Shown here piece after piece: positions 27,857-36,621 of a DNA stretch of 64,000 nt. Under the pieces are notes generated by a model, which was not told the origin of the DNA, did no database searches, and was given only the letters and a program-made list of their open reading frames with translations. Both the position numbers and the translations under genes were made by a program. Each line of letters starts with the position of its first letter. Positions within the stretch are counted from its first letter, which is position 1. Source of the DNA: Flammeovirga agarivorans (GTDB lineage Bacteria > Bacteroidota > Bacteroidia > Cytophagales > Flammeovirgaceae). Location of the stretch: NCBI RefSeq assembly GCF_012641475.1, contig NZ_JABAIL010000002.1, positions 445,449 to 509,448 of the forward strand, given 5' to 3'.

Positions 27857-27870
27857 GTGATAAATATCAC
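27857..27870. promoter_or_regulatory. FNR/Crp-like palindrome (GTGAT-N4-ATCAC)
   Basis: A perfect dyad with half-sites GTGAT and ATCAC around AAAT, the layout of FNR boxes (TTGAT-N4-ATCAA). It touches the -7 box of the small membrane protein gene. A second dyad of the same form lies at 45552-45565 next to a crp/fnr-family gene. Confidence 0.45.
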
Positions 27871-28064
27871 CTTTTAATAAGAGAATGTAAATGTTTTTAT
27901 GAGAAAGTAAGATAATGATTCGTTTTATCTGAAAAATAGGTGCTTATTCAACTAATTTGGATCGTCTTAGTTCAATTTCTATTATCCTAAAATTACAAAG
28001 CATAAATACTGAATTTTAATATTCTACTTGATGTTTAATAATCAGACCCAAAACAGTTATACCT

Positions 28065-28478
28065 ATGAAAATGCCTATTACCTTACTCTTTACTGTACTT
28101 CTATTTTCATCATTCAGTACACCTACTTATAATAGTGATGATCCCTACACCCATCTTCAAAGTTTTATAAAAAATGGAGGTGTATTTGAAGATAATATTC
28201 ATGTTTTTATTGTTGAGTTTAGAAGGTCGCATTATGTAAATGCTCATATCGAATACGATAAAGCTGCCAATAAAATCACACTAAAATTTAAAGACACTGA
28301 TGGTTCGATGCATCATGAAGTGATACAAAGTGTTTCACCTCATAAGGAAACAGATACACCTAGTGTTATTACTTTTGATGATAGCCATCAAGATGATAAT
28401 GTTTATGTGTCAGTTTCTGAATATTCAGGAAAGCTTTCAGTTATTTGGAATGGAGAGAATTACCAAATGATAAAATAA
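28065..28478 (+). CDS. Small exported protein of unknown function
   Basis: 137 residues with a signal peptide (MKMPITLLFTVLLFSSFSTP, cut near residue 20). The mature part is about 115 residues, mostly predicted beta strands alternating with short loops (ITLKFKDTDGSM, VYVSVSEYSGKLSVIWNG), with no cysteine after the signal, so it is not a lipoprotein. No family recognised. Expected in the periplasm. Single gene with a very strong terminator right after the stop. Confidence 0.7.
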   Translation: MKMPITLLFTVLLFSSFSTPTYNSDDPYTHLQSFIKNGGVFEDNIHVFIVEFRRSHYVNAHIEYDKAANKITLKFKDTDGSMHHEVIQSVSPHKETDTPSVITFDDSHQDDNVYVSVSEYSGKLSVIWNGENYQMIK

Positions 28479-28513
28479 AAAAAGCCGTTTCATTAAAATG
28501 AAACGGCTTTTTT
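28478..28513. terminator. Strong terminator between convergent genes
   Basis: Perfect 17-bp arms (28478-28494 and 28497-28513) built on AAGCCGTTTCATT, 2-base loop, A run left and T run right. It serves both the exported protein and the gene at 28546. Confidence 0.9.
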
Positions 28514-28545
28514 GTGTCCAAAAATTTATATGTCCTTATTGAAAT

Positions 28546-29055
28546 TTACTTTTTCAACTTGGACTCATAGTATACATTCACTTTTGATCTTTGGTATTGT
28601 GGATCTCCTGCTTCACCATCAGCCCAAAGAATTCTTCCTTTGTTTAAATCATAAAAAGGCTTGATATCAATTACTCTTAAAGTTAATTGACCAGATAAAA
28701 CATGTGAAGCTATTTTCTGACCGTTATGCTCATACTTCAGCATGTATTTGTAAGCCATGTCACGCATGTATTTTGCTCTTAGTGTAGCAAGTTTGATGTT
28801 TCTAGCATCAGCTTCACCAGAAGCTTGTCCTCTTCCTTCTAAAGAAATTCTATAAATTCTATCTGGGTTCGCAGCTAGGTTCTTTAAGATACTATCACAG
28901 ATTTTATCTAACTCTTTCTTCTGATCATCTGAAAAGATAGAGAGCTTAGTTTCACCTGCACCATAAATATCTGATGAGTAAACAACTCCGATGGGAGTAT
29001 TTCTTAATTTCTCTCCTACTGGAACAACCGATTCTTTTAATAAATTTACGCTCAT
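28546..29055 (-). CDS. Uncharacterised protein with an OmpA-like C-terminal region
   Basis: 169 residues from the ATG at 29055. A longer frame to 29133 exists, but a promoter box at 29131-29138 lies on its start, so the inner start is favoured. No signal peptide or membrane helix is visible. The segment IYRISLEGRGQASGEADARNIKLATLRAKYM at about residues 67-97 is reminiscent of the OmpA-like peptidoglycan-binding fold (strand, E-G-x-x-x-x, N-x-x-L-x-x-x-R-A helix), but key residues of that family are not all there. The call is weak. It is downstream of the GAF gene on the same strand and has its own promoter box. Confidence 0.55.
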   Translation of the reverse strand: MSVNLLKESVVPVGEKLRNTPIGVVYSSDIYGAGETKLSIFSDDQKKELDKICDSILKNLAANPDRIYRISLEGRGQASGEADARNIKLATLRAKYMRDMAYKYMLKYEHNGQKIASHVLSGQLTLRVIDIKPFYDLNKGRILWADGEAGDPQYQRSKVNVYYESKLKK

Positions 29056-29130
29056 TGGACATTGGGTTTTGCGTGGACATTTAATTAAATCAGCAGTTAA
29101 ATATTTTACTATTTTTTGTTGCTGACAATA

Positions 29131-29138
29131 CAAAAGTA
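29131..29138 (-). promoter_or_regulatory. Putative -7 promoter box that decides the start of the gene at 28546
   Basis: The minus strand reads TACTTTTG, matching TAnnTTTG. Transcription would begin near 29125, inside the longer frame, which makes the Met at 29055 the likely start. Confidence 0.45.
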
Positions 29139-29216
29139 TATAAAGTCTACCAATTTACAAGAGTATTAAGGTATTTTTTTAAAAAACATCCAATACATCA
29201 TTAAAATAAAGGTTTT

Positions 29217-30584
29217 TTAATGATCTAAAAGTGCTCTTAGTCTTGTAATTTCTTTTTGATATTCTTCTTCTTTTCTTGACATTTCCTCTTGAGTAGCCGT
29301 CATCTCTTCTAGGTTTTGACGCATCTCTTCTTCTTGGGATCTCATTTGCTCAGCTTGCTCTTGAGAAGTCTTCAGTAATCCTTTTAATTGCTCTCCCGCA
29401 ATTTTATTCAAAATAGTAATTGCTAAACTCTCACAAATTCTTTTTAAGAACTCTAGCTGATAATCTTCAAGAGGTTTAAAACTTGCAATTTCAATAACGC
29501 CCTCTACTTTATCATAAGCCAATAATGGGTAAATAGCGACAAATGTAGCAGTAGCATCACCAAGACCTGAACTAATATTTACATACCCTTGTGGTACATC
29601 TTTGATAATAATTGGTTTCCTTTCAATAAAGCATTGACCAACTAGACCTTCTCCTTTTTCTACAATATTATTGTCTAAGTATTTTTTTCTATCGTAGGCG
29701 TAAACAGACTGACGTCTTAAATATTCTCTCCCTCCAGCCTCTTCTATCCTATTAAAAATAGCTACTTGATTTAGCATTAACACATTAGCTAAGAAACTTG
29801 CGGAGTGATCTATTAAGTCTTCAAAATCTTCTAATGAACGGGTTAAATCATTAAAATCTGAAATATTCTGAGTAGTCCATGCTCTTTCAGCATCTTCTGT
29901 TTTTGTTCTTTGTACTTGCTTTAAAGCATCTCTAAGCTCTTGTTCAGAAACCTTTAAATCTTTATTCCTTTCAATACTTTCCTTATTTAAACGCTCACTT
30001 TCTTCTCTATAACGTAAACGCTCTTTTTGCATTAAGAAAAGTAATATTGCTAATCCGGCTAAAGCAATGTAAACCCCTCTTTTTGATTTAGGAGAGTACA
30101 TCACATCGTAATTAATCAATGGATCAACTAATAAATCTCCTAATGGAAACATCAACACAATCACCGTACTAAGCAAGAAGAACATCGTCCATTGTGAAAT
30201 CTTCTCCTTAACATCAAAAATTAAAAAAGGAATTAATAAGTGAACTAACCCAATCAAAAATCCTGTCATTCTAGGAATAGCATCTGCTGGTGTAATATAA
30301 GAATTATACACCACTACAACAGACATGGGAACAATACACAGTATAACCCTTGATAATTGGAATAACTGCAAATGATTAAAAGCCAATACCACTAAATTCC
30401 CTAAGACACCTAAAAGTGGCCATTGAATTAGAGATGGAGCTCTAATAATTGACAATACCAAATAAAAAATATGAAAGAATAACATGAAAAAGGCAAACTG
30501 ATTAGAAGTAATCACTTTTTCCTTCATGATACCTTTCAACTGTGGTGTAACACCTATTTTAAAAATTTGTTGAATTAGATTCAT
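29217..30584 (-). CDS. Membrane protein with GAF domain and C-terminal coiled coil
   Basis: 455 residues. The first ~180 residues hold about six membrane helices (for example LAGLAILLFLM near 172-182). A linker helix follows, then a GAF domain at about 235-385 (VANVLMLNQVAIFNRIEE, GLVGQCFIERKPIIIKDVP, VEGVIEIASF) and a Glu/Gln-rich coiled coil to the end. GAF domains bind small ligands such as cyclic nucleotides, haem or bilins; the ligand here is unknown. There is no histidine kinase, GGDEF or receiver domain, so output must pass through the coiled coil to a partner. Similar proteins occur in many Cytophagales genomes. Confidence 0.82.
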   Translation of the reverse strand: MNLIQQIFKIGVTPQLKGIMKEKVITSNQFAFFMLFFHIFYLVLSIIRAPSLIQWPLLGVLGNLVVLAFNHLQLFQLSRVILCIVPMSVVVVYNSYITPADAIPRMTGFLIGLVHLLIPFLIFDVKEKISQWTMFFLLSTVIVLMFPLGDLLVDPLINYDVMYSPKSKRGVYIALAGLAILLFLMQKERLRYREESERLNKESIERNKDLKVSEQELRDALKQVQRTKTEDAERAWTTQNISDFNDLTRSLEDFEDLIDHSASFLANVLMLNQVAIFNRIEEAGGREYLRRQSVYAYDRKKYLDNNIVEKGEGLVGQCFIERKPIIIKDVPQGYVNISSGLGDATATFVAIYPLLAYDKVEGVIEIASFKPLEDYQLEFLKRICESLAITILNKIAGEQLKGLLKTSQEQAEQMRSQEEEMRQNLEEMTATQEEMSRKEEEYQKEITRLRALLDH

Positions 30585-30732
30585 CTCAAAAAAATCGTAT
30601 GCTTTGCTTTACACAATTCCTCTATGCAATATATGTGCTAATTGTAAGGAGGAGATTATTGAGCTAGATATTTTATCCCTCGATTTTCTAACGTAAATTA
30701 AATTTCATTAGTATAAAATAAATCAATCTAGA

Positions 30733-32202
30733 ATGCATATTTCAAAAGATCTTTACGCTCACTCACTAACATTGCTTACGGATTTATATCAAATTACAAT
30801 GGCTTATGCTTATTGGAAAAATGGAAATGCTGAAAAAGAAGCCATCTTTCATGGGTATTTTCGTAAAAATCCATTTAATGGCGGATTCACTATATGTGCA
30901 GGCTTGGAATATGTATTAGATTATCTCAATAATTTTACTTTTGATGACAGTGACCTTGAATATTTATCTTCGTTAAAAGACAATGACAACCAACCCTTGT
31001 TTGAAGAAGGCTTCATTGACTATCTCAGACAACTTGATTTTCAATTATCAATTGATGCAGTAGAAGAAGGGACGTTATTATTTCCAAGCGAACCCTTTAT
31101 TCGAGTAAGAGGTCCATTATTACAATGCCAACTGATTGAAACTGCAATATTAAACATCATAAATTTTCAAACCCTTATTACAACAAAAGCTGCCCGATTA
31201 AAAATAGCAGCCAAAGATGATGTTCTATTAGAGTTCGGCCTAAGGAGAGCACAAGGAATAGACGGATCTATAGGCGCCACAAGAGCAGCCTATATTGGTG
31301 GGTTTGATGCTACCTCTAATGTATTGGCTGCAAAACTTTTAAAAATACCTGTCAAAGGAACTCATGCCCATAGTTGGATTATGTCTTATGATGATGAATT
31401 AAAAGCTTTTAAAGCATACGCAGAAGCTATGCCTACTAATTGTATATTTCTAGTGGATACCTACAACACATTAGAAGGGGTAAAAAAAGCCATAGAAACT
31501 GGTAAAGAATTAAGAGAAAAAGGACATGAGATGATTGGTGTTCGACTAGATTCAGGCGACCTTGCTTACCTCAGTATCGAAGCAAGGAAATTACTAGATA
31601 ATGCAGGTTTTGAAAAAGCATCTATTGTAGCTAGTAATGACTTGGATGAATACCTTATCAATAGCCTTAAGATTGAGCAAGGTGCCAAAATTTCTGTTTG
31701 GGGAGTAGGTACAAAGTTAGTCACAGCTTATGATCAACCTGCTTTGGGTGGTGTATATAAACTTGGTGCAATAAAGAATGATAATGGAGATTGGGAATAT
31801 AAAGTAAAGCTCTCGGAACAGATCAATAAAATTTCTAATCCAGGCTTTTTACAAGTAAGACGCATGAAGCATAAAGATGGTAAATATCTAGCCGATATGT
31901 TGTATAATGAAAATACTCCACTTGAAAAAAACAGCGTCATGATTGACCCTAACAATAGTTTTCGTACAAAATCTATCAATTGTGATGAAAATTCTTTCGA
32001 TCTACTAGTTCCTATTTTTGAAAATGGTAAATTAGTGTATACATCTCCAACTTTGCATGAGATTCAATGTAAAACACTAAAAGAATTGACTCTTATCGAC
32101 AATAGTATCAAAAGATTTTACAACCCTCATGAATATCCTGTAGGACTAGAAAAATCACTTCACATGATGAAACTCGATATTATTAATCAAATCAAGATGT
32201 AA
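30733..32202 (+). CDS. pncB: Nicotinate phosphoribosyltransferase
   Basis: 489 residues, usual length. It makes nicotinate mononucleotide from nicotinate and PRPP in NAD salvage, using ATP. The start LTDLYQITMAYAYWKNG is the family signature; the phosphate-binding region LLEFGLRRAQGIDGSIGATRAAYIGGFDATSNV and KGTHAHSWIM are diagnostic, with the His of GTHAH as the phosphorylated residue. VRLDSGDLAYLS and WGVGTKLVTAYD complete the site. Cytoplasmic. It is followed by ftsK on the same strand; a promoter box inside the 100-bp gap suggests separate transcription too. Confidence 0.96.
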   Translation: MHISKDLYAHSLTLLTDLYQITMAYAYWKNGNAEKEAIFHGYFRKNPFNGGFTICAGLEYVLDYLNNFTFDDSDLEYLSSLKDNDNQPLFEEGFIDYLRQLDFQLSIDAVEEGTLLFPSEPFIRVRGPLLQCQLIETAILNIINFQTLITTKAARLKIAAKDDVLLEFGLRRAQGIDGSIGATRAAYIGGFDATSNVLAAKLLKIPVKGTHAHSWIMSYDDELKAFKAYAEAMPTNCIFLVDTYNTLEGVKKAIETGKELREKGHEMIGVRLDSGDLAYLSIEARKLLDNAGFEKASIVASNDLDEYLINSLKIEQGAKISVWGVGTKLVTAYDQPALGGVYKLGAIKNDNGDWEYKVKLSEQINKISNPGFLQVRRMKHKDGKYLADMLYNENTPLEKNSVMIDPNNSFRTKSINCDENSFDLLVPIFENGKLVYTSPTLHEIQCKTLKELTLIDNSIKRFYNPHEYPVGLEKSLHMMKLDIINQIKM

Positions 32203-32238
32203 TTCAATTTTATTATTCCAATTGATAGTAAATTATCC

Positions 32239-32246
32239 TATTTTTG
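32239..32246 (+). promoter_or_regulatory. Putative -7 promoter box for ftsK
   Basis: TATTTTTG matches TAnnTTTG and a TTG lies upstream at 32222-32224, though the spacing is short. It would start transcription near 32252, so the TTG at 32244 cannot be the start codon and the ATG at 32304 is preferred. Confidence 0.4.
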
Positions 32247-32303
32247 AATGATTCATTATCGAATGTAGATAATTTTTTAAACTATCAGCCTCAAAAGAAA
32301 ATT

Positions 32304-35273
32304 ATGGCTTCTGAAAAAAAACAGAACGTTAGAAAAAATATATACAAACCTTCATCCGCCGTTCCAAATTCCTCTGCAACCCCTCACGCAGAAGAAAACG
32401 AACGTCCAAAACGTATTGCTTTACCAAGTGTTTCAATAGGTAAAGGTGCCTTTAGCGATCCAAGATTTAAAACTAGTATTGGGTTATCCCTTATCTTCTT
32501 ATCAATATATACTCTATTAGCTTTATTGTCTTTTGTGTTTACAGGAAAGGCCGATCAAAGTATCATAGAAAATGTGGGAGGTATTTCTAACCTTATTTCA
32601 TCAGGATTAGAAGTAGAAAACTGGTTAGGGTTACTAGGTGCAGCACTTTCTCACCTACTCGTTTATAACTTATTTGGTATTGGTGCTGTATTATTGGTTC
32701 CTATGCTATTTTCTGAAGGGTACCAATTATTCACTCAGAATAAAGGAAAGATCTTTAGATTTAGAAAGATGGGATATATCTGTCTTTTCTATATGCTTTG
32801 GACGAGTTTATTCCTTGGTTATTTTGTTGTTGTCAATGATACTCCGAATATCCTAGGCTTTTTATGTGGAAACGTAGGCTATACTATTGCAGAAGGGTTA
32901 TATAGTATGATTGGTTTTGGTACGGTCATCTTTTTGGTATTAATGGTACTAATTCATACTGTATACATCTCCAAATTCAAGAAAGTAATTAACGTTATTG
33001 ATAAAGTAACGACGAATAGATATAACAACTCTAGTTCAAATAATCTAAATGATTCTTCGGTGGAGTCGGATGATGATACTGCTGAAAGCACATTGGATCC
33101 CGCTTCTGAAATTGCCCGTTTCAATGCTGAAGCTGTTGAAGAATACGAAAGAAATCAGCAAATTCATCAGGACGCTGAAAAAGAAGAAACCGAAGATGAA
33201 CAAGAGCAACCTGAGGAAGAGGATTTAGAACTTGTTTCTAAAATTGTGGAAGATCTAGAAGAGAAGCAGCAACAAAACAATACCGTTGAAGACACTGCTA
33301 TTATTCCTTCTAATAATACTCTTCCAGAATTAAAAGAGGAAAAGAAAGAAGAAGCTCCACAAGCAATAAAAGTAGAGCCTATTTCTGTAGATGTAAATAT
33401 TCAGGTAGAGCATGTTCATCAAGGAGCGCCAAATAAAGCATTACCTCCAAAAGAAAAGAAGTCTAGCCCTCAAGAAATTGAAGCTAAAGAAATAAGAGAG
33501 GAGAAAAAACAAGCAGAAATTCCTGCTCCTCAACGAGAGAAGGTAACGCCAAATACACCTCCTATTTTTGAAATTGAAGATAAGGAACCGGCTCAACCGA
33601 CCACTATTGAACTTGATCCGCCAAGTGCTCCTCCTAAAAAAGATAAAACCGTAGATCCACATTCATTAAGTTCAGTGAACACCACAGATAATGTAGACAA
33701 AGCTGACCTTAACGCCTTAAACTCAATAGATGATGAGCCCGATGAATTGGTTCATGTGGAAGATATGGATGAGTATGACCCCAAATTAGATTTAAGTCAT
33801 TACAGATATCCTGATTTAGACCTTTTACATCCACCAAAAGAGTCGAAAGCAAAAGTTACTAAAGAGGAACTTGAAGCCAATAAAGAAAAAATTGTCAATA
33901 CTTTAAGACATTTCAAAATTGGTATTGCCTCAATTAGTGCTACAATCGGACCTACAGTAACCTTATATGAGATTGTCCCAGAAGTAGGCATCAAAATCTC
34001 AAAAATCAGAAACTTAGAGGATGATATTGCTTTAAGCCTTGCTGCTTTGGGTATCCGTATTATTGCTCCAATTCCTGGTAGAGGTACAATTGGTATTGAA
34101 GTCCCTAATAATAACCGTGAGATGGTTTCAATTTCTTCAGTGATTGCTACTGAGAAATTTGCCAAAGCAAAAATGGCTTTACCGGTTGCTTTTGGTAGAA
34201 CGATTTCCAATGAAGTATTTGTAATGGACCTCGCCAAAATGCCTCACTTATTGATGGCAGGTGCTACTGGTCAAGGTAAATCTGTTGGTATTAACGTTTT
34301 ACTAAGCAGCTTACTATACAGAAAACATCCATCGGAATTAAAGTTTGTGATGATTGACCCTAAGAAGGTAGAATTATCATTATTCAATAAAATAGAAAGA
34401 CATTTCTTAGCAAGTTTACCGGATGCTGAAGAAGCAATTGTAACGGATACAAAGAAAGCAATTCATATTCTTAACTCTTTATGTACAGAAATGGATATGC
34501 GTTATTCATTATTGAAAGCAGCTGGAGTTAGAAACATTAAAGAATACAATGCTAAGTTCTGTCAAAGAAGATTAAATCCTAAAAAAGGACACCGCTTCTT
34601 ACCTTACATCGTACTAGTTATCGATGAGTTAGCAGATTTAATGATGACCGCTGGTAAGGAAATTGAAGGACCTATTGCTCGTTTAGCACAGCTAGCCAGA
34701 GCCATTGGAATACACTTGGTTGTAGCAACTCAAAGACCTTCAGTTGATGTAATTACAGGTATGATTAAGGCGAACTTCCCTGCTCGATTGTCTTTTAGAG
34801 TAACATCGAAGATTGACTCAAGAACAATCTTAGATACGGGTGGCGCAGATCAGCTAATTGGTATGGGTGATATGTTATTATCGACAGGTAATGACCTTAC
34901 CCGTTTACAATGTGCTTTTATTGATACTGATGAAGTAGAAAAGCTTTGTGATTTCATATCAGAACAAACAGGGTTTAATACTGCTTATATGCTTCCTGAA
35001 TTTGAAGAAGAGCAACCTGCACAAAAAAGCGGCGGCGGTAGCGTAGACGATAGAGATGACCTCTTTGAAGAAGCAGCTAGGCTTCTTGTGAGACATCAAC
35101 AAGGTTCTACTTCTTTAATTCAGAGAAAGCTTAGTCTTGGTTACAATAGAGCCGGTAGAATAATTGACCAATTAGAAGCTGCAGGTATTGTCGGTCCTTT
35201 TGAAGGAAGTAAAGCCAGACAAGTAAATGTAAAGACTGAAATGGAGCTAGAAACGCTATTAAGCACACTTTAA
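32304..35273 (+). CDS. ftsK: DNA translocase FtsK/SpoIIIE
   Basis: 989 residues from the ATG at 32304 (MASEKKQNVRKN). Four membrane helices lie in the first ~230 residues, then a long acidic, Pro/Glu-rich linker (about 240-500). The motor domain follows with alpha and beta parts: Walker A GATGQGKS (653-660, Lys659) and Walker B VLVIDELADL (Asp774, Glu775), with the arginine-rich LARAIGIHLVVATQRPS block. The C-terminal gamma winged-helix domain (DDLFEEAARLLVRHQQGSTSLIQRKLSLGYNRA) reads oriented DNA sequences. It pumps chromosome ends at the division septum and activates XerCD. Between pncB and lolA. Confidence 0.96.
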   Translation: MASEKKQNVRKNIYKPSSAVPNSSATPHAEENERPKRIALPSVSIGKGAFSDPRFKTSIGLSLIFLSIYTLLALLSFVFTGKADQSIIENVGGISNLISSGLEVENWLGLLGAALSHLLVYNLFGIGAVLLVPMLFSEGYQLFTQNKGKIFRFRKMGYICLFYMLWTSLFLGYFVVVNDTPNILGFLCGNVGYTIAEGLYSMIGFGTVIFLVLMVLIHTVYISKFKKVINVIDKVTTNRYNNSSSNNLNDSSVESDDDTAESTLDPASEIARFNAEAVEEYERNQQIHQDAEKEETEDEQEQPEEEDLELVSKIVEDLEEKQQQNNTVEDTAIIPSNNTLPELKEEKKEEAPQAIKVEPISVDVNIQVEHVHQGAPNKALPPKEKKSSPQEIEAKEIREEKKQAEIPAPQREKVTPNTPPIFEIEDKEPAQPTTIELDPPSAPPKKDKTVDPHSLSSVNTTDNVDKADLNALNSIDDEPDELVHVEDMDEYDPKLDLSHYRYPDLDLLHPPKESKAKVTKEELEANKEKIVNTLRHFKIGIASISATIGPTVTLYEIVPEVGIKISKIRNLEDDIALSLAALGIRIIAPIPGRGTIGIEVPNNNREMVSISSVIATEKFAKAKMALPVAFGRTISNEVFVMDLAKMPHLLMAGATGQGKSVGINVLLSSLLYRKHPSELKFVMIDPKKVELSLFNKIERHFLASLPDAEEAIVTDTKKAIHILNSLCTEMDMRYSLLKAAGVRNIKEYNAKFCQRRLNPKKGHRFLPYIVLVIDELADLMMTAGKEIEGPIARLAQLARAIGIHLVVATQRPSVDVITGMIKANFPARLSFRVTSKIDSRTILDTGGADQLIGMGDMLLSTGNDLTRLQCAFIDTDEVEKLCDFISEQTGFNTAYMLPEFEEEQPAQKSGGGSVDDRDDLFEEAARLLVRHQQGSTSLIQRKLSLGYNRAGRIIDQLEAAGIVGPFEGSKARQVNVKTEMELETLLSTL

Positions 35274-35347
35274 TGAAACTTTTTATATAGTGAGTCTCGT
35301 TAAATAAAGTCGTTGTCAAATTATTACAAGCAGAACAAACTAAAAAA

Positions 35348-36001
35348 ATGAAATTTAAAAATATATCAATACTGTCTATTTTCGCTTTTATTCTAATGAA
35401 TACATCCTCTGTTTTTGCTCAACAAGATGAAAAAGCGCAGAAGATCTTAGATCAGATGAGTGATTTCTACATCAACTTATCTGCCTTTTCAGCTGATATC
35501 CATCAAGAAGCTATTAGTACCAATGAAGGTCTTATTGGTGATATGAATATCAAAGCTCTAATTAGCGGTAATAAATACCGTATGGAGTTAGAAGGACAGG
35601 TCATCTACAGTGATACAAAAACTGTTTACCGTTTCGATCAAGAAATGGAAGAAGTGACGATAGAAGAAGCTGACACAGAAGGAGATTTAGCAAGTTCTCC
35701 TGCTGAAATCTATCAATTATATAAAAAGAATTTCAAGTATTTATATACAGGTAATGAAGGTGGATTAGATATTATCGATTTGTCACCTGAAAAAGATTCT
35801 GATATTAATTTCTTTAGAATTCGTATGTTCATTAAACCATCTACACACGAATTGGTAAAATGGGAAATGTATGAAAAAGGAAACTTAATGAAGTATGTAT
35901 ATACTGTTTCTAATTTCAAAAAGAATATTTCTGTTACTGAAAAAGATTTTATGTTCGACACAGCTTCTCATCCTGATGTTGAAGTTGTAGACTTACGATA
36001 G
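35348..36001 (+). CDS. LolA-like periplasmic lipoprotein carrier
   Basis: 217 residues with a signal peptide (1-24, cut after VFAQ). The mature part matches the Bacteroidota LolA-type fold: helix KAQKILDQMSDFYINLSAFSADIHQ, a concave beta sheet (MNIKALISGNKYRMEL, IYSDTKTVYRFDQEMEEVTIE) and the end motif FMFDTASHPDVEVVDLR. LolA ferries lipoproteins from the inner to the outer membrane through the periplasm. It lies 74 bp after ftsK, a pairing that is common in Bacteroidota, and is likely co-transcribed. Ends with a strong shared terminator. Confidence 0.88.
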   Translation: MKFKNISILSIFAFILMNTSSVFAQQDEKAQKILDQMSDFYINLSAFSADIHQEAISTNEGLIGDMNIKALISGNKYRMELEGQVIYSDTKTVYRFDQEMEEVTIEEADTEGDLASSPAEIYQLYKKNFKYLYTGNEGGLDIIDLSPEKDSDINFFRIRMFIKPSTHELVKWEMYEKGNLMKYVYTVSNFKKNISVTEKDFMFDTASHPDVEVVDLR

Positions 36002-36016
36002 TCAAAAAATACATAG

Positions 36017-36056
36017 AAAAAAACGACTTGATATTTAGTTATCAAGTCGTTTTTTT
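36017..36056. terminator. Bidirectional terminator between lolA and the BLUF gene
   Basis: Perfect 11-bp core ACGACTTGATA / TATCAAGTCGT, extended by six A/T pairs, 6-base loop and runs of A and T on either side. Confidence 0.85.
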
Positions 36057-36067
36057 ATTGCTAAATC

Positions 36068-36514
36068 TTACTCAGGAATATTTAAACTAAGGTTTCCCAA
36101 ACCATTAAATTGCTTTAGGATATCAAGAATTTGATGTTGTTTATATCTAAAATATTCTCCGACCGTAATATTTTTCTCAAAGTTTTTTTCAAATCCAACT
36201 TTTTCAAGGTCATCCCAAGTTACAGTCTGAAACCCCATCGACCAATTAGCAAAGTTTCTTTCTTTAATCTCTCCTTCATAGATCAGTTGAACCATTTCAT
36301 GCCTTGTATCCTGGCTTATAGTATTGTACAATGATTCTACTACCTCCTTCTCTCCTTCCAATACTTGAATAAAAGTATTATTAAGTAACAACAAGATTCC
36401 TGTCACTTTTTTATCCTTATTATTGAGTCTACTTGAAGTTAGAATCTCGCTAAGCTCAGTATTAGACATGGTCTTTTTCTTTTGACTAATATATAATATT
36501 GAATTCAATGGCAT
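36068..36514 (-). CDS. BLUF-domain blue-light photoreceptor
   Basis: 148 residues, mostly one BLUF domain that binds FAD and senses blue light. Against AppA the photo-active residues fall at the same spacing: Tyr8 (SILYIS), Asn32 (LNNKDKKVTGIL), Gln50 (FIQVLEG), Trp91 and Met93 (NWSMGF), with the R-H pair of SQDTRHEMV also kept. So it should be photo-active. Only about 45 residues follow, without an enzyme domain; short BLUF proteins signal by binding a partner. The start MPLNSILYIS is the family start. Single gene; no obvious partner is beside it, but a photolyase gene lies 18.5 kb away. Confidence 0.93.
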   Translation of the reverse strand: MPLNSILYISQKKKTMSNTELSEILTSSRLNNKDKKVTGILLLLNNTFIQVLEGEKEVVESLYNTISQDTRHEMVQLIYEGEIKERNFANWSMGFQTVTWDDLEKVGFEKNFEKNITVGEYFRYKQHQILDILKQFNGLGNLSLNIPE

Positions 36515-36571
36515 AGCGTATAATATTAAACGTGTAGTCTTAATAATTTACAAAAAAGTAGAGATAAAAAA

Positions 36572-36599
36572 AACCTTGCTCTATTTCAAGAACAAGGTT
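36572..36599 (-). terminator. Terminator of manA
   Basis: Arms AACCTTG / CAAGGTT extended by TCT/AGA across one mismatch, followed on the minus strand by a T run (the A run at 36566-36573). It lies 23 bp after the manA stop. Confidence 0.6.
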
Positions 36600-36621
36600 G
36601 ATATATCTTTAAAAAGAAATA

